The notes beneath the pieces were generated by a model. It had not been told where the DNA came from. It made no database searches and saw only the letters and a list, made by a program, of their open reading frames with translations. Below are positions 35,792-44,696 of a DNA stretch of 64,000 nucleotides, piece by piece. Positions within the stretch are counted from its first letter, which is position 1; every line of letters starts with the position of its first letter. A program made the translations under genes and the position numbers. Source of the stretch: CAWJKP01 sp963843465 (GTDB taxonomy: Bacteria; Planctomycetota; Planctomycetia; Pirellulales; Thermoguttaceae). The stretch covers positions 124,001 to 188,000 of the forward strand of contig CAWJKP010000001.1 in NCBI GenBank assembly GCA_963843465.1, read 5' to 3'.

Positions 35792-36151
35792 TCACGTGGG
35801 CTCTTCTTCCTCAAGGTCCTCACCCTCAGCGTCTTCTTCTTCCTTGGGTTGGAAGAACCACGGGGTGAGGATGCGGTAAGCCACCAGGAGCAACAGCGCG
35901 CCGCTGATCGCCGCGAAGAAACCCAAGGGACTGATGGGGTTGAAATGGTCGCGGCGCCAGAGGAGGGTCAGGGCCAGCGGCCCCACAACGCTACCCACCA
36001 TGCCGACCAAGAGCGTGCCCACCGGACCGGCCGGTTCCCGACCGGGCACGATGGCCTTGGCCAAGAGTCCGACGAGGATGCCGAAACCGGTCCAGATCAG
36101 GATCAGGTTGATCCACTGCTGAGCGGCAGGTGCGAGATCGAATGGCGTCAT
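35792..36151 (-). CDS. GlsB/YeaQ/YmgE family membrane protein
   Basis: About 119 residues. Three membrane helices are visible: INLILIWTGFGILVGLLAKA, GTLLVGMVGSVVGPLALTLL and GFFAAISGALLLLVAYRIL, with the family motif VPGREPAGPVGTLLVGMVGS. The acidic tail PKEEEDAEGEDLEEEEPT is unusual. The family is linked to stress response in enterobacteria; the role here is unknown. Start at 36151 (MTPFDLAPAAQQW) matches the family. Confidence 0.9.
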   Translation of the reverse strand: MTPFDLAPAAQQWINLILIWTGFGILVGLLAKAIVPGREPAGPVGTLLVGMVGSVVGPLALTLLWRRDHFNPISPLGFFAAISGALLLLVAYRILTPWFFQPKEEEDAEGEDLEEEEPT

Positions 36152-36377
36152 CGGCACGAAAAAAAACTCCTTGGACTGCTGACGTGCGAAGGGGTGTCCA
36201 TCCGAGGGCAGTACCCCCGCGTGTGACGTCAGCAATCCAAGGCGCCGTCCCCCGAAGACCCACCAGCCGGCCCGGTACGTCCCCTAACGTACCGTTTCCG
36301 GGCAAGCCCCCTGGCATGCCCCGCGTGCCGCTGGTCGGTCTCGGCGAATACCCAAGTTCGTTGCGGACCGTGCCCCC

Positions 36378-36611
36378 TTACTGCTGCTGCAGAGCTTGTT
36401 GTTCCCTGAAAGCCCTCTGCGCCGCCGCTTCCTGGGAGAGTTTGAACTCCGAGCCAGGCGGGAAGTACTGAACGTCGTCGGTCATGTAGTAGGGGCTGGG
36501 CAGCGTCTGGCCGCCGTAGTCGCTCTGGCAGCCCGTCAGCCCCAAGGCTGCGATCAACCCCAAGCCGGCCAGCAAGTAGCGTCCTGATCGCCGCCTGTTC
36601 GAGCCGTTCAT
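36378..36611 (-). CDS. Small hypothetical lipoprotein
   Basis: 77-residue lipoprotein: signal YLLAGLGLIAALGLTGC, then SDYGGQTLPSPYYMTDDVQY. The C-terminal half is helical and Gln/Ala-rich (KLSQEAAAQRAFREQQALQQ). Typical of planctomycete envelope lipoproteins; the function is unknown. Confidence 0.8.
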   Translation of the reverse strand: MNGSNRRRSGRYLLAGLGLIAALGLTGCQSDYGGQTLPSPYYMTDDVQYFPPGSEFKLSQEAAAQRAFREQQALQQQ

Positions 36612-37044
36612 TCGCCACCTCCGTGATTTCGCCAGATCTGGGGTCGCCCGGTTGCCGCGTCTTCTCCAGCCACTACCGGGTGGTACGATCTCCGCAGCCG
36701 GGCAATCGTCACAACCGTTATCGTCCGCCCCCCACGGTAAACTTTAACGTCTGCGCAAAACTTGTAGCCGGCGGACGGTGGGTAGCGTACCGGGGACGGC
36801 GGACCTAAACCGAGGGGGGGGAGGCGGACGGGGAAGTTGTACAACTAATGGTTATTCCGAATATCTAACTGGATGGGGTGAAGAACAGCGGACGGTGGAC
36901 ATCCCCGTTGCCCGTACGCCGCCCCCCTTCCGCCGCCGGCTTCGCCTCTTTGCCGGCGCGTGGTAACATAGTATCGTGGAAGCCAAGGGCTGACGGCGCA
37001 GCGTGCTCACCGCGGCCACGGTCCGGCAAAGGAAGAGGAGTGCA
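36612..37044. other. Intergenic region upstream of the CHAT-like gene
   Basis: Divergent promoter region for the small lipoprotein and the CHAT-like gene. AGGAAGAGGAGTGCA ahead of the ATG at 37045 is a good ribosome binding site. Nothing else is recognised. Confidence 0.5.
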
Positions 37045-40000
37045 ATGATGAGGCCCGGCGCGATCGTCGACGGGGGGCGGCTGCGGTCTGGTCTGATGCC
37101 GGCCATCCTGGTCGGCGTGTGGGCGGCGGGTTGCCTGGCGACGCCCCAGCAGGCCCAGGCGCAAATGCAGAGCATCCCTACGGACACCTATTTCGCGGCC
37201 ATCAACAATCTCTACGACCAGGGAGAGTACGTTCAGGCCCTGAAGCAGTTCCAGGCGGAGTGGCAGCACGGCGCGGTCAAAAGCGCCATCCAGCCCCAAT
37301 GGATCGACTCCATCTGCTACCACACCATGATGGGCGAGTGCTACTACCAGATGGGCGAGCTGGACCAGGCACTCGATCAGTACACCAGCGCCGTGCGGCT
37401 CTACCTGATGTTCCCCGACTGGATGATCCGCGTGGTTTTCCCGGCCAGCATCCGGCCCTCGTCCTCCATGCCGCAGATCCCCTGGGGCCCGAGCATGCGG
37501 CGGGCGTTCAAGGGCTTCTATCCCGCCACGATGAGCCTCGGCCAGGGCCGCATCGACGCCAGCCAGCAAGTCATGCAGGGCGGCATCGTGCAGCCGCCGA
37601 TGCTGCTGCCGATCCATGTCCAGGAGATCGTCCGCTGCACGATCCTGGCGATCCGGCGGCGGACGGAGCTGATGGGACCGCTCTGCCAGGTCGACGCGAC
37701 GACCGGCCAGTTGATTGCCGCGCTCTCGGCCCGGCCGGCCCCGCCCAACCACTGGTCGCAGACCTGGGTCGAGGTCGAGCTGGCGATGGCCCTGATCGCC
37801 GGCGGGCGTCAAGCGCCGGCCTTGTCGAGCCTCAGCCGCTCGATCGTGGCCGGGGGGCAGTTCGACCATCCCTTCACCTCGACCGTGCTCCTGGAGCTGG
37901 GCCGCATGGCCCTGTTGCGCGGCGACAACGTCACCGCCGCGCGATCGTTCTTCGAGGCCTCGATCTCGGCCGTGGAATATCCTGACGCCGGGGTCCTGGA
38001 GGAAGCGTTCCGCTACGCGGCCCTCACGCACCTCGTGGCCAACCAGCGGGGAATCTATCCACCGCTGGTGCCGGCCGCCAAATGGGCCATCCGGGTCCGC
38101 CAACTCCAGGCCTCGCTCTTCCTCTCGCAGGCCGAGAACCTGGCGGTGCTCGGGCAAACTCCTCAGGCCGCCATGACCCTGGACGAAGCCCGCCTGGCGA
38201 TCGGAAACCGCTCGATGGGAGCGGGCCGGGTCGGCGCCCGCGGCAACTACCTCCGCGCCCTGGTCGCGTTCCAGCAGGGCAAGATCGCCGCCGGCGACGA
38301 GTTTTTCAACCTTTTCTTGGCCTACATGCGGCACGGCTCGCACTGGCTCTACCAGGTCTTCCAGGTCGATCGCTGTTTCGGCAGCGGTCAGATCACCGCC
38401 CGCGGTCCGATCACGCCTCGGGCGGCCATGGAGCTCTATGGCGAGTTGCTGCGGGATCCTCTGCCCATCGACTGGTCGATCCGGCCGATGGAGGCCCTGG
38501 CCGCGCTTGCCGTGCCGCATTCGCCCTCTTGGGAGCACTGGTTCCTGGTGGCCCTGGAGCGCAAGGACCACGAAACGGCCCTGGAGATCAGCGACCGGGC
38601 CCGCCGCCATCGCTTCTTCAGTTCGCTGGGCTACGGCGGGCGGCTGGAATCGCTTCGCTGGACCCTCGAAGCCCCCGAGACCGAGCTAGACCACAAGACC
38701 CTCTTGCAGCGGCAGAACCTCTTGGCCGCCTACCCCGCCTACGCCAAGCTCTCGCAGCAGGCCAGGCTGTTACGGCAGCAGCTCCAGGCCATGCCGCTGG
38801 TGCCCAGCGACAATGCGACCTTCCAGCGGCAGAGCCAGGGACTAGGCAAATTGGCCGCCATCGGCATGACGCAAGAGGCGATGTTGCGGGAGATCGCACT
38901 GCGCCGCGAGGCCGCCTCCTTGGTTTTTCCGCCGCTGAAGTCGACCAAAGAGATCCAGACGCTGCTGCCGCGGGGACAGGCGCTGCTGTCGTTCTTCGCC
39001 GCCGGCGGCGACATCTACGCCTTCTTGATGAACAAGGACCATTACGGCTCCTGGCGGATCAAGTCGCCGGCGCTTTTGTTCCGCAAGACCGGCCTCCTGC
39101 TGCGGGAGATGGGCAACTACGAGCAGAACCGCGAGCTGACCCTTAAGGAGCTCGTCGACTCGGCCTGGAAGCAGTCGGCCAAACAGGTGTTGGACGCCAT
39201 CCTCGACGGCTCCCAAGCCGACTTTACCGCCCGCTTCCCCGAGATGGTGATCGTTCCCGACGGTTTTCTCTGGTACGTGCCCTTCGAGGCCCTCCAGGTG
39301 AACGTCCAGGACCAGTTGCGGCCGCTGATCTCGCGGTTTCGCATCCGCTACGCGCCCACGGTCTCGCTGGCCGTTCCCGAGGGACCCGGGCTGAACCCGG
39401 CCGGCCAGACGGCCGTGGTCCTCGGCCGGCTTTACGGGCGCGAAGAGGAAGACCTCCCGCAGAAGGCCTTCGCCGAGCTCTCGAAGTCCGTCCCCCATTG
39501 CGTGGCCCTGCCGAGCAAGCCGCCGCTGCCGGCAGCGTCCTCGGTCTATGCGGTCCTCATGAACCGGCTGATCGTCCTGGACGACATCGCCAACATCAGC
39601 GAACAGAAGCCCTACGCCTGGAGCCCGATCCAGATCGAGCGCGGCAAGCCTGGCAACACGCTCGACGACTGGTTCCTGCTGCCCTTTGGCGGGCCGGAAG
39701 TGGTGATCCTCCCCGGTTTCCACACGGCCGCGGAAAACAGCATGAAACGCTCCGGGCCGGGGATGGCCGGGTCGGAGATTTTCTTGAGTATCCTCGGGCT
39801 GATGTCCAACGGCGCCAAGACGATCCTCTTGAGCCGCTGGCGGACCGGCGGCCAATCGAGCTACGACATCGTCCGCGAATTCGCCCAGGAACTGCCCCAT
39901 ACCACGCCGGCCGACGCCTGGCAGCGGGCCGTGCTGGTCACCGCCGACAGCCGCCTGAACCTCGAAGCCGAGCCCCGCATCAAGAAGGCCGCCGTCGACG

Positions 40001-40179
40001 ATCCGCCCCGCGGCAATCATCCTTTCTTCTGGTCCGGCTACATGCTCGTCGACCGCGGGCAGAAACCCGAGGTGGTCGAGGAGGAGGACGAACTGCCCGT
40101 GGTCAAAGAAAAAGAGGAGGCCCCACCGCCGCCCAAGAACCCTAAGGACCGGCGCAAGCCGCCCAAGCCGGCACCCTAG
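37045..40179 (+). CDS. TPR-CHAT-like exported protein lacking the usual catalytic Cys motif
   Basis: A 1,044-residue protein with a signal peptide (LMPAILVGVWAAGCLATPQQ), a long helical repeat region with TPR-like units (YFAAINNLYDQGEYVQALKQ, MMGECYYQMGELDQALDQYT, LGRMALLRGDNVTAARSFFE) and a C-terminal CHAT-like domain from about residue 640: PRGQALLSFFAAGGDIYAFL, FPEMVIVPDGFLWYVPFEAL, SEIFLSILGLMSNGAKTILL. In canonical CHAT proteases the dyad lies in an A-C-H-G block and an S-A-C-E-T block. Here the second block reads VVILPGFHTAAENS and has no Cys, so it may be a non-proteolytic relative. Tail rich in Lys/Pro. Confidence 0.78.
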   Translation: MMRPGAIVDGGRLRSGLMPAILVGVWAAGCLATPQQAQAQMQSIPTDTYFAAINNLYDQGEYVQALKQFQAEWQHGAVKSAIQPQWIDSICYHTMMGECYYQMGELDQALDQYTSAVRLYLMFPDWMIRVVFPASIRPSSSMPQIPWGPSMRRAFKGFYPATMSLGQGRIDASQQVMQGGIVQPPMLLPIHVQEIVRCTILAIRRRTELMGPLCQVDATTGQLIAALSARPAPPNHWSQTWVEVELAMALIAGGRQAPALSSLSRSIVAGGQFDHPFTSTVLLELGRMALLRGDNVTAARSFFEASISAVEYPDAGVLEEAFRYAALTHLVANQRGIYPPLVPAAKWAIRVRQLQASLFLSQAENLAVLGQTPQAAMTLDEARLAIGNRSMGAGRVGARGNYLRALVAFQQGKIAAGDEFFNLFLAYMRHGSHWLYQVFQVDRCFGSGQITARGPITPRAAMELYGELLRDPLPIDWSIRPMEALAALAVPHSPSWEHWFLVALERKDHETALEISDRARRHRFFSSLGYGGRLESLRWTLEAPETELDHKTLLQRQNLLAAYPAYAKLSQQARLLRQQLQAMPLVPSDNATFQRQSQGLGKLAAIGMTQEAMLREIALRREAASLVFPPLKSTKEIQTLLPRGQALLSFFAAGGDIYAFLMNKDHYGSWRIKSPALLFRKTGLLLREMGNYEQNRELTLKELVDSAWKQSAKQVLDAILDGSQADFTARFPEMVIVPDGFLWYVPFEALQVNVQDQLRPLISRFRIRYAPTVSLAVPEGPGLNPAGQTAVVLGRLYGREEEDLPQKAFAELSKSVPHCVALPSKPPLPAASSVYAVLMNRLIVLDDIANISEQKPYAWSPIQIERGKPGNTLDDWFLLPFGGPEVVILPGFHTAAENSMKRSGPGMAGSEIFLSILGLMSNGAKTILLSRWRTGGQSSYDIVREFAQELPHTTPADAWQRAVLVTADSRLNLEAEPRIKKAAVDDPPRGNHPFFWSGYMLVDRGQKPEVVEEEDELPVVKEKEEAPPPPKNPKDRRKPPKPAP

Positions 40180-40197
40180 GACCGGCCGAAGAACAAC

Positions 40198-41247
40198 TTA
40201 ATAACTGGCCGACCGCGAGGTCCGCTCGTTGGGCAAGAACCGCCGGCCCGTAGTCTCCTGGTAGTTGTCGCGGACGCCGCTTGCGGGCCGGATCCGTGTC
40301 ACGGCGTCGGTCGCCTCGAAGACTCCTTCACCGGGCACGCTCAACCGCACGTGGACCATACCCTTGGATGCCCAGCGAAGGTCGAACTCGGGCTGCACCG
40401 CCTGAAACGGCAGCCGGCAGCGGGCGCCACGGTAGCCGAAATCCTCCGGCCACACGCACCGCACCCAGTGCCCCAGCGTGGCGAATTCCCCGCCCGCCGT
40501 CTGGCTCGCCCCTTGGCCGGTCAACTCGACCTCGACCGTTCCCTGCACGGGCACGAGTTCTCCTTGCGCGTCCAGGGGAGAAATCTCCACGACCAGGCCG
40601 TCGGCGTCAACGTCCGGGCCCCACTTCCCCAGGCGCGCCTCGACCTCCAGCGCCCGTACTCGCGCCGGCGTGGCCGCCGGGGCTAACCGACGCGTGCCCG
40701 TTAGCCCCGGCGGCCACGCCGGCTCTGCCGCGCGGGCGCCGCTGGCCGCTTGCCCGCCTGTGTCGCTGTTAGAAGCCGTTTCAAAACCCCGGCGGCCACC
40801 ATCGGGCAGGAATGCCCAACCTACAGCGGCCGTAGGATGGGCATTCTTGCCCGTCGCCACGCTCCGGTCCTGAAAGGGAGCTTCCTGGCGGACTAAGATC
40901 ACCGCCTGGTGCACGACATCGCCCGAGAATGTCTCGCCGGCCATCTCCACCCGGACGACCCGGTCCCAGTCGATGGGCCGCAAGATCACGCTGGTCCCCT
41001 GGCCCCATCGCAGCCAGAGTCTCGCCGCGTCGGTTCGCTGGTCCAACTCGGCGGTGAAGTGCCGACCGCTGGCCAGCAAGACGTGGACTTGGCCCTCCGC
41101 AGGGATCTCGGCTGCCGACGCCGGTCGGGTTCCGCCGGCAGCGGCAACGGCCAAGGCCGCTCCCAGCAACAACCCTTGCCTCAAGGATTCCCGTGATCCA
41201 CCTCGAAGGATTCTCGGCAAGCTCGTCATAAATGGTATCTTCCGCAT
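40198..41247 (-). CDS. Exported hypothetical protein with two repeat-encoded insertions
   Basis: 349 residues, signal peptide LLLGAALAVAAAGGTRPASA. The N-terminal domain (VHVLLASGRHFTAELDQRTD) and C-terminal domain (LVVEISPLDAQGELVPVQGT, VEVELTGQGA) are beta-rich and typical of planctomycete secreted proteins. Residues 132-148 (KNAHPTAAVGWAFLPDG) come from the 51-bp palindrome at 40803-40853 and about residues 175-195 (EPAWPPGLTGTRRLAPAATP) from the 60-bp perfect palindrome at 40664-40723; both lie in the linker between domains. Function unknown. Confidence 0.75.
   Translation of the reverse strand: MRKIPFMTSLPRILRGGSRESLRQGLLLGAALAVAAAGGTRPASAAEIPAEGQVHVLLASGRHFTAELDQRTDAARLWLRWGQGTSVILRPIDWDRVVRVEMAGETFSGDVVHQAVILVRQEAPFQDRSVATGKNAHPTAAVGWAFLPDGGRRGFETASNSDTGGQAASGARAAEPAWPPGLTGTRRLAPAATPARVRALEVEARLGKWGPDVDADGLVVEISPLDAQGELVPVQGTVEVELTGQGASQTAGGEFATLGHWVRCVWPEDFGYRGARCRLPFQAVQPEFDLRWASKGMVHVRLSVPGEGVFEATDAVTRIRPASGVRDNYQETTGRRFLPNERTSRSASY
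40664..40723. repeat. 60-bp perfect palindrome inside the exported protein gene
   Basis: Two perfect 24-nt arms (GCCGGCGTGGCCGCCGGGGC TAAC and complement) around 12 nt. Exactly 20 codons. A related half-element (GGCGTGGCCGCCTGGGCTAA) lies at 1991-2010 at the head of the NHL lipoprotein frame. Confidence 0.93.
40803..40853. repeat. 51-bp palindrome inside the exported protein gene
   Basis: 22-nt arms CGGGCAGGAATGCCCAACCT AC and GTAGGATGGGCATTCTTGCC CG pair with few mismatches around a short loop. Exactly 17 codons. Confidence 0.9.
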
Positions 41248-41257
41248 TTCGGAGGGC

Positions 41258-41348
41258 CCTGTAGGGAACGCCCTCCGTGGCGTTCCGTGGCCCGCGGAAA
41301 AGCGTTATTCCGAGTTCCCGGAACGCCACGGAGGGCGTTCCCTACAGG
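41258..41348. repeat. Palindromic repeat, family D copy
   Basis: Perfect 29-nt arms (CCTGTAGGGAACGCCCTCCG...) and complement around a 33-nt loop. Lies upstream of the exported hypothetical gene. Confidence 0.93.
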
Positions 41349-41671
41349 CGGAGGTTGTTGTTCGGCCGACCCGTTTGGCATCCTAAGGCAAAGGCCGTGC
41401 CCCTGCTCGGGCCGCCCGCAGGTTCTTTTGGTAACCACCTGCCGGGCAATGTCTTCCGTAAGTGCCGACCGTTTCCGACAGTGCCGCCGGTGAGCCATCC
41501 ATGTTTCCCAAAGTCACCGAGGTTGACCGAAAGCCACAGACTATCGAAAACGGTAATCCGCCGGGATTGCGTCACGTCGCCGGACTGCGGCGCCGAAAAT
41601 GGCTCAGGGCAAATTGCTTTGAGCAAGCTTCTGCTGGGTTTTAACGAACAAGAGAGGCATACTCGGCCAGT

Positions 41672-41733
41672 CGTAACCCGAAGCGTAAGCGAGGGAAAGC
41701 GTTGGCCCTCCCTCGCTTACGCTTCGGGTTACG
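41672..41733. repeat. Palindrome GTAACCCGAAGCGTAAGCGA
   Basis: Perfect 25-nt arms around a 12-nt loop. No other copy was found in the window. Lies in the 497-bp gap 41349-41844, which otherwise shows nothing coding. Confidence 0.9.
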
Positions 41734-41844
41734 ATGTGGTGGGAGAGCGCACGATTACTCAAGTTGTCCGTCAAAACTCATTCAGGGAACGCCGTTCAAG
41801 CAATAGCGGGGCACCCCCAAAGAACGTACCAGGGAGATCGATCC

Positions 41845-42408
41845 ATGTTGATCGCATGTCGAGCCGTGGAACATCGTTGGTGCTGGACTTGGCTGGCAGC
41901 GCTGAGCGTATGCTGCCTGACCGCGGGCCTCGGTCGGCTGAACCCGCTCCAAGCTCAGCAGGTCGCCCTCCAGGCGCCTGATCGGCCGGCCGACATCGCG
42001 GCCGCCCCCGCTACCGCCAGTAAGGCCGGCCCAAAGCAGCCACGGATCCGCGAGGGCACTGCGCTGGTCCAGCAGGCCGGAGTCTTCCAGACGGCCGGCG
42101 ATCGTGTGACTTTCCTCACTTCCGACGGCCAACGCCGCTTCGTGGTCCTGGAGAACCTTCAACTCGAGCGGATCTCGCGGGCCGTGGGCGACAGCTTGAC
42201 GCCTCCCCAATGGACCGTCAGTGGCATGGTGACCGAGTTTTGCGGGGCAAACTACCTGTTCGTCGACCGTGCCGTGCTTCGAGCCACGGTGCCCCCTGGC
42301 CAGCAGGGACGGCGACCCTGGGCCGATCCTCAGGCTACGTCCTTGCCCCACAGCCCGCCCGCCCCGGCGAGTGCATCGTTACCGGCCGTTCCCCCCGTCA
42401 AGCCTTAG
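41845..42408 (+). CDS. Exported hypothetical protein
   Basis: 187-residue protein with a signal peptide (WCWTWLAALSVCCLTAGLGR) and a Pro/Ala-rich C-terminus. The central part (GTALVQQAGVFQTAGDRVTF, RFVVLENLQLERISRAV, PQWTVSGMVTEFCGANYLFV) resembles a small beta-barrel (OB-like) domain. Planctomycete-type secreted protein; function unknown. Confidence 0.7.
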   Translation: MLIACRAVEHRWCWTWLAALSVCCLTAGLGRLNPLQAQQVALQAPDRPADIAAAPATASKAGPKQPRIREGTALVQQAGVFQTAGDRVTFLTSDGQRRFVVLENLQLERISRAVGDSLTPPQWTVSGMVTEFCGANYLFVDRAVLRATVPPGQQGRRPWADPQATSLPHSPPAPASASLPAVPPVKP

Positions 42409-42673
42409 CGCTCGTCCGCCAACGGCTCCCTCCATCGTGGCATTCTAATTCCCAAAAAGGGTAATGGGCCGAGTCCTTTGCCCGCGGGCTCCAGTGTCTC
42501 CAACGGCGGATCTTTTGCGTTCCCGCGGTGAAAATGGTATCCTTCTTCGGTGCAGCAAGCCGCTTTGCACCTTTTCGGGAGAACATCGGATCGCCTTGAC
42601 ACCCGTTCGGGTGGGCCTATGGTGGCTGGCGCGAAGCTTTGTTCCCCTAGGAATTCGCCAGAGGAGTCTTTCG

Positions 42674-43027
42674 ATGCCCGGACCGCGACGCGTGGAAGTC
42701 AACGAAGTCGGCGAGATCACTGTGGTCCATTTTCGCGACCAGAAGATCATCGAAGATCTGGGCATTCAAGAGATGGGCCAGGAGTTGTTTCAACTGGTCG
42801 AGGGTGAGAACCGCAAGAAGCTGGTGCTCAATTTCTCTTCGGTCGACTTCCTCTCCAGTGCGGCGTTAGGCAAGTTGATCACCTTGGACAAGAAGACCAA
42901 GGCCCGCGGCGGCTCGCTCAAGCTCTGCAACATCCGCCCGGAGATCTACGAAGTCTTCGCGATTACCCGGCTGAACCGGCTGTTTGACATTCGCGACGAC
43001 GAGGCCGATGCCTTGGCGGCCTTCTGA
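42674..43027 (+). CDS. STAS-domain anti-anti-sigma factor
   Basis: 117-residue STAS protein of the SpoIIAA/RsbV type. ITVVHFRDQKIIEDLGIQEM is strand/helix 1; the phosphorylatable serine lies in NFSSVDFLSSAALGKLI (conserved D-x-x-S-S). Start 42674, with GAGGAG 9 nt upstream. The adjacent kinase-like gene (43074) would phosphorylate and inactivate it, as in RsbV/RsbW switches. Confidence 0.9.
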   Translation: MPGPRRVEVNEVGEITVVHFRDQKIIEDLGIQEMGQELFQLVEGENRKKLVLNFSSVDFLSSAALGKLITLDKKTKARGGSLKLCNIRPEIYEVFAITRLNRLFDIRDDEADALAAF

Positions 43028-43073
43028 AGAGTCGTCTGGTTGCTACCGCGGTGGTTCGAAGGGTCGTCGCTCA

Positions 43074-43547
43074 ATGCCCGCCTCGATGCCCGAAAAGCCC
43101 TGGATTTGGCAATCGGAGACCATCATTCCCAGCCGTGCCGCGGCCGGGCGGGCAACGCTCGATCAGTTGATCGCCGAGTTGGTTCGCAACGGCTGGCCTC
43201 GTCGCGAGGTCTTCCGCGTCCGGCTCGCGGTCGAGGAGGCACTGGTCAACGCCATCAAGCATGGCAACCGTCAGGACCCGGCCAAGCGAATCCGCATCGG
43301 TTTCTGCCTGTCTGCCGAGCGGGTGCGGATCGAAATCATCGACGAAGGCCAAGGTTTCGACCCGGCGACGCTCCCGGATTGCACCGACTCCGAACATCTC
43401 AACCAGCCAAGCGGAAGAGGGGTAATGTTGATGCGGAGTCTTATGTCGCGGGTGGAGTTCAATGGTGCGGGCAACCGAGTAATTCTGGAGAAGGAGAGGA
43501 CCAAGGAGGCCGGCCTTTCTCCCGAAGAAGACCGGGGAAAAGGTTGA
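43074..43547 (+). CDS. RsbW-like serine-protein kinase/anti-sigma factor
   Basis: 157-residue histidine-kinase-like ATPase (HATPase_c_2). N-box: RLAVEEALVNAIKHGN. G1 box: IIDEGQGFDPATLP. G2: SGRGVMLMRSLMSRVEF. Expected to phosphorylate the STAS protein upstream (46 nt away) and to bind a sigma factor or other partner. No sigma factor is in the window. Confidence 0.9.
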   Translation: MPASMPEKPWIWQSETIIPSRAAAGRATLDQLIAELVRNGWPRREVFRVRLAVEEALVNAIKHGNRQDPAKRIRIGFCLSAERVRIEIIDEGQGFDPATLPDCTDSEHLNQPSGRGVMLMRSLMSRVEFNGAGNRVILEKERTKEAGLSPEEDRGKG

Positions 43548-43592
43548 ACATCTTGTCGATAGCTTTGGCGTGGACTAAGATAAGGTTTTCCT

Positions 43593-43665
43593 TCCCCGAT
43601 AGCTCAGTCGGTAGAGCAAGCGGCTGTTAACCGCTTTGTCCTAGGTTCGAGTCCTAGTCGGGGAG
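43593..43665 (+). tRNA. tRNA-Asn(GTT)
   Basis: Full cloverleaf: acceptor TCCCCGA/TCGGGGA, D-stem GCTC/GAGC, anticodon stem AGCGG/CCGCT with loop CTGTTAA (anticodon GTT), T-stem CTAGG/CCTAG with loop TTCGAGT, discriminator G. CCA is not encoded. An integrase fragment lies 118 nt downstream, so the 3' end is a likely attachment site. Confidence 0.97.
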
Positions 43666-43782
43666 CTATATAAGTCCTGCCGAATCCTATACTTAGGACA
43701 CGACGCCTTCGGGCGTAAGGCGGCTCAGAGGCTCGCATTTCTCCGTAGTCCTACGGAAAAATGTGCGGAGAGGAGTCGCCGG

Positions 43783-43998
43783 ATGCCTGGAAGACCTCGC
43801 AAGATCCCTTCTTACGGCCGCCACAAGGCAAGCGGCCAAGCCGTTGTCTGTATCAACGGCCGTCATGTCTACTTGGGAAAATACGGAACGCCGGAAAGCT
43901 ACGAGAAGTACCACCGGCTGATCGCTGAGTGCTTTCCCAAAGGCCAAAATCTGCCAGCACCACCCTTACCATCAAGGGCGATCTTGGCAAGGGAATGA
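43783..43998 (+). pseudogene. N-terminal remnant of a tyrosine recombinase/integrase
   Basis: The first ~58 residues (PRKIPSYGRHKASGQAVVCI, NGRHVYLGKYGTPESYEKYH, RLIAECF) match the N-terminal arm-type segment of planctomycete phage/plasmid integrases. The core-binding and catalytic domains are absent: after about 43955 the sequence changes to an unrelated reading frame (TTGSIHFTDEDHHELHFVTK, to 44117). Position directly after a tRNA is typical of an integrative element. Confidence 0.68.
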
Positions 43999-44696
43999 CT
44001 ACCACAGGAAGCATTCACTTCACTGACGAAGACCACCACGAATTGCATTTCGTGACGAAGGACAGCGATGGTAAGGTTTACTCGGATACGACGGCCAAAG
44101 CGGTTCGCAGAAAGTAGCGGGCCTGGTCGGCATCCGACTATCGCATGGGGTGGTCAAAAGAAACAACGGATCAAGCCCATAGAGGTTCGTGTTATTGGAG
44201 AAACATGCGGCGGCCACGGGCACCGAGAGAGGGGTGGTTGAATAGAAGCTGTTCGTCCGTGATGCCCTGATAGGACTAGCCCGACCACTCTGCCCCCAGG
44301 GCTTTTCATATTATTTTCTGTATTGTGCCAAACAGAACCGTGGTGTCCCAACACCTTTTTCCGTTTTGCGTTGAATACAATTTACCCTACGGCGTTTGGC
44401 GGGGTATTTTGCGGTGGGGACGAGGGTCGGCGGCGAAACCCATGAAAGAAATCAAAGGCGAGAGGTTATACGTTGCTCTCGGGGCCTCCAAGGTCAGGTG
44501 CCAGCCTGTTCGGCCGCAACATGCCGGATCAGGCGAAGGCGAGGGCTGGGATGCGAGACTTTATTGAAGCCGTGAAGCTCAAAAATTGCGACTACGATCA
44601 GCGTATGGAGAAATCGCTTCTGCCGAAACGTTGACAAGCGTGTCGGCAGCCCTAATGTCCCGTACTTGGACCAAGCCATCTGAAGAAGGAGTAATC
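43999..44696. other. Gap with a short unknown fragment
   Basis: To 44117 a frame ending GKVYSDTTAKAVRRK may be the C-terminus of an unknown protein. From 44118 to 44696 no gene is supported. The final 12 nt (GAAGGAGTAATC) are the ribosome binding site of the methyltransferase. Confidence 0.45.

Noticed and set aside
43593..43665. Direct repeat of the tRNA-Asn 3' end as the right att site
   Set aside because: I did not find a second copy in the window; the right border is left open.
44118..44690. Short open frames in the gap before the methyltransferase
   Set aside because: No codon bias, no ribosome binding site and no family resemblance.
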